Below, in pieces: positions 1 to 6,121 of a DNA stretch of 9,091 bases. The stretch comes from Mycobacterium sp. GTDB taxonomy: Bacteria; Actinomycetota; Actinomycetes; Mycobacteriales; Mycobacteriaceae. The first letter of the stretch is position 1. Each line of letters starts with the position of its first letter. The position numbers were made by a program, and so were the translations under genes. Location of the stretch: contig JAQTVU010000051.1 of assembly GCA_028706695.1 (NCBI GenBank), positions 1-9,091 on the forward strand, given 5' to 3'. The notes below the pieces were generated by a model. The model worked only from the letters and a program-made list of their open reading frames with translations. It made no database searches and was not told the origin of the DNA.

Positions 1-107
1 ACGAGCTGCACCGCCGCGATCAGGAACGCCGCGACGTAGGCCACCAACGGCGTCCGACGCGGTCGCAGCACGACATCCCAGTCCTCACCGTGCGGGGCGG
101 CGATCAT
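1..107 (-). CDS. Rv1417-like membrane protein, N-terminal part only
   Basis: This is the first 35 or so codons of a gene that continues past the left edge. It starts at the ATG at 107-105, which overlaps the ribH stop codon as ATGA (104-107), so it is probably translationally coupled to ribH. The visible protein begins MIAAPHGEDWDVVLRPRR and runs into a hydrophobic stretch (about residues 20-35, LVAYVAAFLIAAVQLV) that looks like a first membrane segment. The short soluble start with WDVVLRPRRTP, followed by a membrane helix, and the place directly after ribH match what I recall of M. tuberculosis Rv1417, a conserved membrane protein of unknown function. Nothing in the visible part shows an activity. 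A role connected with flavins is suggested only by position. Coding is well supported by the overlap, the frame and the hydrophobic pattern; identity is from memory of the locus. Confidence 0.8.
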   Translation of the reverse strand, partial: MIAAPHGEDWDVVLRPRRTPLVAYVAAFLIAAVQL

Positions 108-589
108 GACCGGGCGCGCAGGTCACGCAGCGTCAGCGCCGTCGTCAGGGCGGCCGCGGTCGCCTGGGCTCCCTTGTCCTCCGAGGACGTCGGGAGTCCG
201 GCCCGGTCCAGCGCCTGCTCCTCGGTGTCGGTGGTCAACACCCCGTTGGCGACCGGGGTCGACGCGTCCAGCGCGACCCGGGTGAGGCCTTGGGTCACCG
301 CATCGCAGACGTAGTCGAAATGCGGTGTCTCGCCACGGATCACCACGCCCAGCGCGATGACGGCGTCATGGTTGCGGGCGAGTTCCTGCGCCACGACCGG
401 GAGTTCGATGGCGCCGCTCACCCGGACCACCGTCGGGTTGTCGATGCCCGACTCGCCGGCCACCTTGCGGGCACCCGCCAGCAGCGCATCGCAGATGGTG
501 CCGTGCCAGGTGCTCGCCACGATCGCGAGTCGCACACCGGACGCGTCGAGCGCAGGCAGCTCCGGCACACCGGCACCGCTCACCGGCAT
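104..589 (-). CDS. ribH: 6,7-dimethyl-8-ribityllumazine synthase
   Basis: RibH condenses 5-amino-6-ribitylamino-uracil with 3,4-dihydroxy-2-butanone 4-phosphate to give the lumazine that riboflavin synthase uses. It acts in the cytosol and assembles as pentamers (or icosahedral shells in some species). The 161-residue product has the full family core: the substrate-binding STWHG (W28), the SGAIELP loop (58-64), the GVVIRGETPHFDYV segment with the catalytic histidine H90, and an SEDKG stretch with K139 near the phosphate site. Numbering is one above the M. tuberculosis enzyme. I chose the ATG at 589 because MPVSGAGVPELP matches the N-terminus of that enzyme and AGG lies four bases before it. 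The frame is open to an ATG at 649, but the extra residues are arginine-rich and overlap the end of ribA2. The gene follows ribA2 after 46 bases and overlaps the next gene by ATGA, fitting one operon. Confidence 0.96.
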   Translation of the reverse strand: MPVSGAGVPELPALDASGVRLAIVASTWHGTICDALLAGARKVAGESGIDNPTVVRVSGAIELPVVAQELARNHDAVIALGVVIRGETPHFDYVCDAVTQGLTRVALDASTPVANGVLTTDTEEQALDRAGLPTSSEDKGAQATAAALTTALTLRDLRARS

Positions 590-635
590 CGCACCTGCGC
601 ATCGCCGCGCTTGGCGTCGTCGCCGGCGGTAACAC

Positions 636-1916
636 TCACAGCGCACCACCGAACTCGCCCGGCAGATGGGCGGATTCGTGAAAGTAGTCGTCCAGCCCGG
701 CCAGGTCGTGGCCCATCCGGTCGCGTTTGGTCATCAGGTAACGGATGCTCTCGGCGTTGGCGCGCACCGGAAGCGCCACCCGTTCGATGATGTGCAGGCC
801 GTAGCCGTCCAGCCCCACGCGCTTGGCCGGGTTGTTGGTCAGCAACCGCATCGAGCGGACGCCCAAGTCGACCAGGATCTGCGCGCCGATGCCGTAATCC
901 CGCGCGTCGGCCGGCAATCCGAGTTTCAGGTTGGCGTCCACGGTGTCTTCGCCGGCATCCTGCAGCTGGTACGCCTGCAGCTTGTGCATCAGCCCGATGC
1001 CGCGGCCCTCATGGCCGCGCATGTAGAGCACCACGCCACGTCCTTCGCGGGCGACCATCGCCATCGCGGCGTCGAGCTGGGGTCCGCAGTCGCAGCGGCG
1101 CGACCCGAACACGTCCCCGGTCAGGCATTCGGAATGCACCCGGACCAACACGTCGTCACCGTCGGCGTTGGGCCCGGCGATCTCGCCGCGGACCAGCGCC
1201 ACATGCTCGACGTCCTCGTAGATGCTGGCGTAACCGATGGCGCGAAACTCCCCGTGCCGGGTCGGGATCCGCGCCTCGGCGATCCGCTCGATGTGCTTCT
1301 CGTGCTTGCGCCGCCATTCGATGAGGTCGGCGATGGTGATCAACGCCAGGCCGTGCTCGTCGGCGAAGACCCGCAGCTCGTCGGTCTGGGCCATGGCGCC
1401 CTCGTCCTTCTGGCTGACGATCTCGCAGATCGCCCCCGCCGGTTGCAGGCCGGCCATCCGGGCCAGGTCGACGGCGGCCTCCGTGTGGCCGGGGCGGCGC
1501 AACACCCCGCCGTCCTTGGCGCGCAACGGAACCACATGCCCGGGGCGGGTGAAGTCGTTGGCGCCGCTGGCCGGGTCGGCCAGCAACCGCATGGTGGTGG
1601 CTCGGTCGGATGCCGAAATGCCGGTACCCACGCCGTGTTTCGCATCGACGGTGACGGTGTAGGCAGTTCCGTGCTTGTCCTGGTTGACCGCGTACATCGG
1701 TAACAGCCCCAGCCGGTCGCAGATCGCGCCGTCCAGCGGCACGCACAGGTATCCGGAGGTGTAGCGAACCATAAAGGCCACCATCTCCGGTGTCGCCTTC
1801 TCGGCGGCGAAGATGAGGTCGCCCTCGTTCTCGCGCTCCTCGTCGTCGATGACGACGACGGCCCTGCCGGCCGCTATGTCGGCAACCGCCCGTTCGACGG
1901 AGTCCAACCTCGTCAT
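636..1916 (-). CDS. ribA2: bifunctional 3,4-dihydroxy-2-butanone 4-phosphate synthase / GTP cyclohydrolase II (RibBA)
   Basis: This fused enzyme carries out both entry reactions of riboflavin synthesis: ribulose 5-phosphate to dihydroxybutanone phosphate plus formate, and GTP to the diaminopyrimidinone phosphate. The 426-residue protein has the DHBP synthase domain first (about 1-205) with the acidic metal-binding motif RENEGD (28-33) and the RPGHTEA segment (H144). The GTP cyclohydrolase II domain follows (about 210-410), with zinc ligands C264, C275 and C277 in HSECLTGDVFGSRRCDC, then RGHEGRGIG (300-308) and YGIGAQIL (341-348). Both active sites look intact. I chose the ATG at 1916: MTRLDSVERA is the N-terminus of the mycobacterial protein, and AAGGT lies upstream on the coding strand at about eight bases. 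The same frame stays open to 2003, but that extension has no domain content. It leads ribH and the Rv1417-like gene. The usual mycobacterial length is 425. Confidence 0.96.
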   Translation of the reverse strand: MTRLDSVERAVADIAAGRAVVVIDDEERENEGDLIFAAEKATPEMVAFMVRYTSGYLCVPLDGAICDRLGLLPMYAVNQDKHGTAYTVTVDAKHGVGTGISASDRATTMRLLADPASGANDFTRPGHVVPLRAKDGGVLRRPGHTEAAVDLARMAGLQPAGAICEIVSQKDEGAMAQTDELRVFADEHGLALITIADLIEWRRKHEKHIERIAEARIPTRHGEFRAIGYASIYEDVEHVALVRGEIAGPNADGDDVLVRVHSECLTGDVFGSRRCDCGPQLDAAMAMVAREGRGVVLYMRGHEGRGIGLMHKLQAYQLQDAGEDTVDANLKLGLPADARDYGIGAQILVDLGVRSMRLLTNNPAKRVGLDGYGLHIIERVALPVRANAESIRYLMTKRDRMGHDLAGLDDYFHESAHLPGEFGGAL

Positions 1917-1968
1917 CGTCGCTACCTTGCTGTCGTGGGGGCCGCGGGAGGCCGCAGATGTCGCATTC

Positions 1969-1974
1969 AGTATG
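1969..1974 (-). promoter_or_regulatory. weak candidate -10 element for ribA2
   Basis: On the minus strand these bases read CATACT, inside a locally AT-richer patch about 53 bases before the ribA2 start. It fits the TANNNT -10 pattern only with a mismatch at the first base, and no -35 hexamer is recognisable at 16-18 bases. The reason to list it is position: a 217-base gap follows ribC, so ribA2-ribH may have a promoter of their own. Read-through from ribC is the alternative. Confidence 0.2.
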
Positions 1975-2030
1975 AACCACCGCATGGGCGTCGGTATTGC
2001 CACGGCTGGCCGCGGGGCCGACCACCGAGG

Positions 2031-2083
2031 AGCGGACGGGGCGAGGCTCGGACTGGTGCGACCGCCGCGCAGCGGACGGGGCG
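2031..2083. repeat. 13-bp direct repeat, two copies 40 bp apart
   Basis: The sequence AGCGGACGGGGCG occurs at 2031-2043 and again at 2071-2083, so the copies are exactly 40 bases apart, both in the non-coding gap upstream of ribA2. In such GC-rich DNA a 13-base identity within 60 bases is uncommon but not decisive. It may be a paired protein-binding site, or a relic of duplication or of lost genes. Function is unknown. Confidence 0.5.
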
Positions 2084-2133
2084 TCGCGGCGCCGATCCCA
2101 TGACCGCAACGCCGACGCGCCGCCGCGGCCGAC

Positions 2134-2733
2134 CTACCGGGGCATCAGCCGCTCCACGTATTTGGCGATGACGTCGACCTCGAGGTTTACCCGGGTGCCG
2201 ACCGGGGCGTGACCCAGGGTGGTCAGCTGCCGGGTGGTGGGAATCAGCGAGACCTCGAACCAGTCCCGCGGATCGGCGCCGAGGCCGGAAACCGTCAGGG
2301 AGATGCCGTCGACGGCGATGGACCCCTTTTCGACGATGTAGCGGGCCACCCCCGGCGGCACCGCGATCCGGACCACCTCCCAGTGCTCGGACGGGGTGCG
2401 GGCGAGCACCTCACCGGTGCCGTCCACGTGGCCCTGCACCAGGTGGCCGCCGAGCCGGCTGTTGAGGGCGGCGGCGCGCTCCAGGTTCACCCGGCTGCCG
2501 ACCCGCAGATCACCCAGATTGGACCGGTTCAGCGTCTCGCCCATCACGTCGGCGGTGAACTGGTCCTCGACCAGCAATTCGGCGACGGTCAGGCACACCC
2601 CGTTGACGGCGATCGAATCGCCGTGGCCGGCGTCGGCGGCGACGACGGGCCCGCGAACGGTCAGGCGGGCGGCATCGGCCAGAACGTCCCAGCCGGTCAC
2701 CTCGCCGAGTTCCTCGACAATTCCGGTGAACAT
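2134..2733 (-). CDS. ribC: riboflavin synthase, alpha chain
   Basis: The enzyme performs the last step of riboflavin synthesis: dismutation of two ribityllumazine molecules to riboflavin and the pyrimidinedione that RibH reuses. The 199-residue protein begins with the family hallmark MFTGIVEELGEV. It shows the internal duplication of two lumazine-binding domains (about 1-97 and 98-190): GDSIAVNGVCLTV (38-50) in the first half is echoed by GSIAVDGISLTV (137-148) in the second. C47 and H102 (in GHVDGTG) correspond to residues known to matter in the E. coli enzyme. Length agrees with the usual 195-215. No good Shine-Dalgarno precedes the ATG at 2733; instead TAACCT ends six bases before it, so the mRNA may be leaderless. 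The gene diverges from lprG and is separated from ribA2 by 217 bases. The symbol ribC follows mycobacterial use (E. coli ribC; ribE in Bacillus-style naming). Confidence 0.96.
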   Translation of the reverse strand: MFTGIVEELGEVTGWDVLADAARLTVRGPVVAADAGHGDSIAVNGVCLTVAELLVEDQFTADVMGETLNRSNLGDLRVGSRVNLERAAALNSRLGGHLVQGHVDGTGEVLARTPSEHWEVVRIAVPPGVARYIVEKGSIAVDGISLTVSGLGADPRDWFEVSLIPTTRQLTTLGHAPVGTRVNLEVDVIAKYVERLMPR

Positions 2734-2736
2734 CGC

Positions 2737-2756
2737 ACCAGGTTAGTGACCAGGTT
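2737..2756. repeat. 8-bp direct repeat over the ribC start region
   Basis: ACCAGGTT occurs at 2737-2744 and 2749-2756, a spacing of 12 bases. The bases in between complete a near-palindrome, GGTTAGTGACC (2741-2751), whose outer three base pairs are symmetrical. The first copy overlaps the candidate ribC -10 hexamer, which would suit an operator. A chance match is possible with eight bases. Confidence 0.35.
2740..2745 (-). promoter_or_regulatory. candidate -10 element of ribC, leaderless placement
   Basis: On the minus strand these bases read TAACCT, a full match to the mycobacterial TANNNT -10 pattern. Only six bases (GGTGCG) separate it from the ribC ATG at 2733, which would put the transcription start at or next to the A of the start codon. 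No clear Shine-Dalgarno exists, consistent with leaderless initiation, which is common in mycobacteria. No convincing -35 is seen. Confidence 0.45.
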
Positions 2757-2816
2757 TGCGGCCGTCACCGGGCACCCGCACCGCACTCGTGCACCGGCGC
2801 GGTCGGCGGCACCCTT

Positions 2817-2822
2817 TACGAT
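2817..2822 (+). promoter_or_regulatory. candidate -10 element of lprG, leaderless placement
   Basis: TACGAT matches TANNNT fully and is followed by seven bases (GCAGGGT) and then the ATG at 2830. A start of transcription at the usual distance would fall on that A. This also helps choose between the two in-frame ATG codons: the one at 2821 lies within the hexamer and could not be transcribed from this promoter. No clear -35 is visible at 16-18 bases upstream. Confidence 0.45.
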
Positions 2823-2829
2823 GCAGGGT

Positions 2830-3537
2830 ATGCAGATCAGCCGCCGCCCTCTGGCCGTCCTCACCTGCTTGAGCATCGGCGCGGTCCTGGTCGCCGGCTG
2901 CTCGTCGGGTGCGAAGCACAGCGGCGGCCCGCTCCCGGACGCGACGCCGCTGGTGCAGCAATCCGCCGACACCACCAGAAACGTCAAGAGCGCGCACCTC
3001 GTGCTGAAGGTCACCGGCAAGGTGCCCGGGATGCCGATCAAGACGTTGACCGGTGACCTCACCACCGCGCCCGCCACCGCGGCGACGGGCAACACCACGA
3101 TCACGCTCGGCGGGTCGGACATCAACGCCAACTTCGTCGTCGTCGACGGGAACCTGTACGCCACTCTGACCCCGAACAAGTGGAGCGACTTCGGCAAGGC
3201 CTCCGACATCTACGACGTGTCGGTGATTCTGAACCCCACCTCCGGCCTGGCCAACGCGCTGTCGAACTTCAGCAACGCCAAGGCCGAGGGCCGCGACACG
3301 GTCGACGGCCAGGCCACCGTCCGCATCAGCGGCAACGTCTCGGCGGACGCGGTCAACAAGATCGCGCCGCCCTTCGGCGCCACCTCCCCGGTGCCGGCCA
3401 CCGTCTGGATCCAGGAAAACAGCCCTCATGAGCTGGTCCGGGCCAGCCTGCAGAAAAGTTCGGGCAACGACGTGCAGATGACCATGTCCAAATGGGGCGA
3501 GGCGGTTCAGGTGACCAAGCCTCCGGTGACCTCGTGA
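2830..3537 (+). CDS. lprG: LprG, lipid-binding envelope lipoprotein
   Basis: LprG binds triacylated lipids (phosphatidylinositol mannosides, lipoarabinomannan, triacylglycerol) in a hydrophobic cavity and, with the exporter P55, carries lipids away from the inner membrane. The 235-residue protein has a type II signal peptide: basic start (SRR, 4-6), hydrophobic stretch (7-22), and lipobox LVAGC with the lipidated cysteine at C24. A low-complexity SSGAKHSGGP linker follows, then the LppX/LprAFG-type beta-half-barrel fold. The protein resembles M. tuberculosis LprG (236 residues) throughout, e.g. ITLGGSDI (91-98), LYATLTPNKWSDFG (109-122), VPATVWIQE (188-196) and the end KWGEAVQVTKPPV. Two ATGs are in frame, at 2821 and 2830. 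I prefer 2830 because of the candidate -10 element ending seven bases before it; the difference is three residues. The stop overlaps the P55 start (GTGA, 3534-3537). Confidence 0.95.
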   Translation: MQISRRPLAVLTCLSIGAVLVAGCSSGAKHSGGPLPDATPLVQQSADTTRNVKSAHLVLKVTGKVPGMPIKTLTGDLTTAPATAATGNTTITLGGSDINANFVVVDGNLYATLTPNKWSDFGKASDIYDVSVILNPTSGLANALSNFSNAKAEGRDTVDGQATVRISGNVSADAVNKIAPPFGATSPVPATVWIQENSPHELVRASLQKSSGNDVQMTMSKWGEAVQVTKPPVTS

Positions 3538-5099
3538 GCGGGGTCGTCGGACGCCGCGTCGCGATCACCGCGGGCAGCCTGGCGGTACTGCTGGGTGCCC
3601 TCGACACCTACGTCGTGGTCACGATCATGCGCGACATCATGCGAGACGTCGGCATCCCGATCAACCAGCTGCAGCGGATCACCTGGATCGTGACGATGTA
3701 CCTGCTGGGCTACATCGCCGCCATGCCGCTGCTGGGCCGGGCCTCCGACCGCTTCGGTCGCAAGCTGCTGCTGCAGGTCAGCCTGGCCACGTTCATGGTC
3801 GGCTCCGTGGTCACCGCACTGGCCGGGCATTTCGGCGACTTCCACATGCTGATCGCCGGCCGCACCGTCCAGGGTGTGGCCAGCGGCGCGCTGCTGCCGG
3901 TCACCCTCGCGCTGGGCGCGGACCTGTGGGCGCGACGCAACCGCGCCGGCGTGCTGGGCGGTATCGGCGCCGCCCAGGAACTCGGCAGCGTGCTGGGCCC
4001 GCTGTACGGCATCTTCATCGTCTGGATGTTCCACGACTGGCGCTATGTGTTCTGGATCAACGTGCCCCTGACGTTGATCGCCATGGCGATGATCCAAGTC
4101 GGCCTGCCGTCGCGGCAGCACGCCGACTCGCCGGAGAGGATCGACCTGGTCGGCGGACTGCTGCTGGCCCTGGCGCTGGGCCTGGCGGTGATCGGGTTGT
4201 ACAACCCGCAGCCCGACGGCCAACATGTGTTGCCCAGCTACGGGTTGCCGCTGGTGCTGGGGGCGGTCGTGGCCGGGACCGCGTTCGCGATCTGGGAGCG
4301 CTTCTCGCGCACCCGCCTGATCGATCCGGCCGGGGTGCATTTCCGGCCGTTCCTCGCCGCGCTGGGCGCATCGGTGGCCGCCGGCGCCGCTCTGATGGTC
4401 ACGCTGGTCGACGTGGAGCTGTTCGGGCAGGGCGTGTTGCAGATGGACCAGAACCAGGCGGCGGGGTTGCTGCTGTGGTTCCTCATCGCCCTGCCGATCG
4501 GCGCGGTGCTGGGCGGGTGGATCGCCACCCGGGCCGGTGACCGCGCGATGACCTTCATCGGGCTGCTCATCGCCGCCTACGGCTACTGGCTGATCCACTA
4601 CTGGCGGCAAGACATCCTCGACCAGCGGCAAAGCATCTTCGGGCTGTTCAGCGTGCCCGCGATGCACGCCGACCTGCTGGTGGCCGGTCTGGGACTGGGC
4701 CTGGTGATCGGGCCGTTGTCGTCGGCGGCCCTGCGGGTGGTCCCGTCCGCCGAGCATGGCATCGCCTCCGCGGCGGTGGTGGTGGCCAGGATGACGGGCA
4801 TGCTGATCGGCGTGGCCGCGCTCAGCGCGTGGGGCCTGTACCGGTTCAATCAGATCGTGGCGGGCCTCACCGCCAACATCCCGCCCGACGCCACCCTGCT
4901 CGAGCGGGTGGCCGCGCAGGCGACCATGTACCTGAAGGCGTTCGCGATGATGTACGGCGACATCTTCGAGGTGACCGTCGTCATCTGCGTGGCCGGAGCG
5001 CTGCTGGGCCTGTTCGTCGGCGGCCGCCAGGAGCACGCCGAGGAGCCGCAAACCCCCAACCGGCGGGCCGCCGCGCCCGAGCCCGCCACCGAGCGTTAG
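3534..5099 (+). CDS. p55: P55-type MFS exporter (Rv1410c homologue)
   Basis: This is the inner-membrane partner of LprG. In M. tuberculosis it exports triacylglycerol and affects drug tolerance, envelope integrity and virulence. The 521-residue protein is a DHA2-like major facilitator with about 14 hydrophobic segments. It has a first-helix acidic residue D24 (GALDTYVV, equivalent to D22 of the M. tuberculosis protein), motif A between helices 2 and 3 (GRASDRFGRK, 68-77), and a motif C-like GSVLGPLYG (151-159). The C-terminal tail after the last helix is hydrophilic and rich in E, P, A and R. I chose the GTG at 3534 because its GTGA overlaps the lprG stop, indicating coupled translation, and because GRRVAITAGSLAVLLGALD matches the N-terminus of the family. 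No independent ribosome site is evident. The stop codon at 5097-5099 shares bases with that of the opposing ribG. Close to the usual length of 518. Confidence 0.95.
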   Translation: MSGVVGRRVAITAGSLAVLLGALDTYVVVTIMRDIMRDVGIPINQLQRITWIVTMYLLGYIAAMPLLGRASDRFGRKLLLQVSLATFMVGSVVTALAGHFGDFHMLIAGRTVQGVASGALLPVTLALGADLWARRNRAGVLGGIGAAQELGSVLGPLYGIFIVWMFHDWRYVFWINVPLTLIAMAMIQVGLPSRQHADSPERIDLVGGLLLALALGLAVIGLYNPQPDGQHVLPSYGLPLVLGAVVAGTAFAIWERFSRTRLIDPAGVHFRPFLAALGASVAAGAALMVTLVDVELFGQGVLQMDQNQAAGLLLWFLIALPIGAVLGGWIATRAGDRAMTFIGLLIAAYGYWLIHYWRQDILDQRQSIFGLFSVPAMHADLLVAGLGLGLVIGPLSSAALRVVPSAEHGIASAAVVVARMTGMLIGVAALSAWGLYRFNQIVAGLTANIPPDATLLERVAAQATMYLKAFAMMYGDIFEVTVVICVAGALLGLFVGGRQEHAEEPQTPNRRAAAPEPATER

Positions 5100-6121
5100 T
5101 CGCTGCGCGGTACCAGGCTCAGCACCAGGTCTGGGCCGGCCCGGTCGATGCCGTCGAACTGCCAGCGCAACGCGCGCGCGATGGTGGGCACCCCGACGTC
5201 ATCGACCGCGGTGATGGGTCCCCCGAGCAGGATCGGCGCGACATACGCCAGGATGCGGTTGACCGCACCGGCCCGCAGAAAGGCGCCGGCCAGCGTGGGG
5301 CCGCCCTCGAGCAGCACCTCGGTGCGGTCGGAAACCGCCTTGAGCACCTCCATGGGGTCGTGAGTGCGGATCACCATGGTGCGCGAATCGCCGTTGAGAA
5401 CGTTGGCATCCGACGGCACCTCCCGCATGCCCACCACCACGCGCAGCGGTTGACGCGCCGCCGGCGAGCCGTCCGGCAGCCGGGCGGTCAGCGTGGGGTT
5501 GTCGGCCAGCACGGTGCCGGTGCCGACCACGACCGCGTCGGCGGTCGCGCGGCGGCGGTGCAGGTCAAGGCGCGACGCCTCACTGGAGATCCACCGGCTG
5601 GAGCCGTCGGCCGCGGCGCTGCGCCCGTCGACGCTGCTGGCGTACTTCCACGTCACGTGCGGCAGCCCGGTGCGCTGTTTGTACAGCCACTCCCGCAGCG
5701 GCCCGCCCGCGACCACGTCGGCCAGCAGCCCGGACCGCACCTGCAGACCCGCCGCCTGCAGCCGGCCCGCGCCGCCGCCGGCGATCGCGTTCGGGTCGGC
5801 GACGGCGTAGATCACGGTGCCGACCCTGGCCTCGTTCAGGGCGTTGACGCACGGCGGGGTCTTGCCGAAGTGGTTACACGGCTCGAGGGTGACCACCGCG
5901 ATGCCGCCGGCCGCCAGGCCGCCGGCCCGGCGCAGCGCCACCACCTCGGCGTGATCGCCACCGGCCGGCTCGGTGGCACCCACCCCGACCACCCGGCCCT
6001 GGGGATCGACGATGACGGCCCCGACCGGCGGGTTCGGATACGTGGCGCCCTTGACCAGATAGGACTGCTCGACGGCGAGCCGCATGGCCTCGTCGAGGCT
6101 CTTGACCTGTTCGACGGTCAT
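5096..6121 (-). CDS. ribG: bifunctional diaminohydroxyphosphoribosylaminopyrimidine deaminase / 5-amino-6-(5-phosphoribosylamino)uracil reductase
   Basis: RibG (RibD) does the second and third steps of the GTP branch of riboflavin synthesis: deamination of the pyrimidine ring, then NADPH-dependent reduction of the ribosyl chain to ribityl. The 341-residue protein has the CMP/dCMP-type zinc deaminase first (about 1-145) with H57-A-E59 and P81-C82...GKTPPC91: H57, C82 and C91 bind zinc and E59 is the proton shuttle. The reductase follows (about 153-338), with WKYASSVDGR (158-167), RWISS (176-180), VGTGTVLADNPTL (199-211) and the LLEGGPTLAG loop (270-279). Both active sites look complete. The ATG at 6121 overlaps the rpe stop as ATGA (6118-6121), so it is probably coupled to rpe. 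At the other end its TAA (5096-5098) overlaps the stop of P55 running the other way. Usual length for the family is 330-370. Confidence 0.96.
   Translation of the reverse strand: MTVEQVKSLDEAMRLAVEQSYLVKGATYPNPPVGAVIVDPQGRVVGVGATEPAGGDHAEVVALRRAGGLAAGGIAVVTLEPCNHFGKTPPCVNALNEARVGTVIYAVADPNAIAGGGAGRLQAAGLQVRSGLLADVVAGGPLREWLYKQRTGLPHVTWKYASSVDGRSAAADGSSRWISSEASRLDLHRRRATADAVVVGTGTVLADNPTLTARLPDGSPAARQPLRVVVGMREVPSDANVLNGDSRTMVIRTHDPMEVLKAVSDRTEVLLEGGPTLAGAFLRAGAVNRILAYVAPILLGGPITAVDDVGVPTIARALRWQFDGIDRAGPDLVLSLVPRSD

Larger units (their letters stand above)
1917..2133. other. non-coding gap between ribC and ribA2
   Basis: I find no convincing gene in these 217 bases on either strand. The open frames crossing it are arginine- and alanine-rich frame shadows. 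In M. tuberculosis I recall two small genes of unknown function at this place (Rv1413 and Rv1414); here they are absent or reduced beyond recognition. The part next to ribA2 (about 1955-2000) is poorer in GC than its surroundings, as expected if it holds the ribA2 promoter. The only TANNNT-like hexamer I see there is a weak CATACT on the minus strand at 1974-1969, with no clear -35. The far part holds a 13-bp direct repeat (2031-2043 and 2071-2083). I see no FMN riboswitch. Confidence 0.6.

Noticed and set aside
666..1703. Long plus-strand open frame of 345 codons opposite ribA2
   Set aside because: It is the antisense of the ribA2 coding sequence. Its protein is rich in V, G, H, Q and A with no recognisable domain, as expected for a mirror frame in GC-rich DNA, whereas the minus strand encodes a complete bifunctional enzyme.
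1917..2003. 29-residue N-terminal extension of ribA2 to the ATG at 2003
   Set aside because: It has no domain content, the family starts at MTRLDSV, and the ATG at 1916 has its own AAGGT upstream.
1917..2133. Possible FMN riboswitch upstream of ribA2 (or ribC)
   Set aside because: I looked for the conserved RFN-element blocks (such as the ACCGGCGGT-type segment and GGGGTGAAA-like run) on the coding strand in this gap and before ribC and found none in order; the pathway here seems not to use one in this window.
2111..2133. GC-rich run just after the ribC stop as a terminator
   Set aside because: The GCCGAC at each end is a direct, not inverted, repeat. I see no stable stem followed by T residues.
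2209..2829. N-terminal extension of lprG into a 442-residue protein
   Set aside because: The extra residues are antisense to ribC and would bury the signal peptide and lipobox inside the protein; a lipoprotein needs its signal at the N-terminus.
3507..5051. Minus-strand open frame of 514 codons opposite P55
   Set aside because: Its translation is dominated by H, Q, R, D and G without hydrophobic core or known motifs; it is the shadow of the P55 gene, which has clear membrane segments and MFS motifs.
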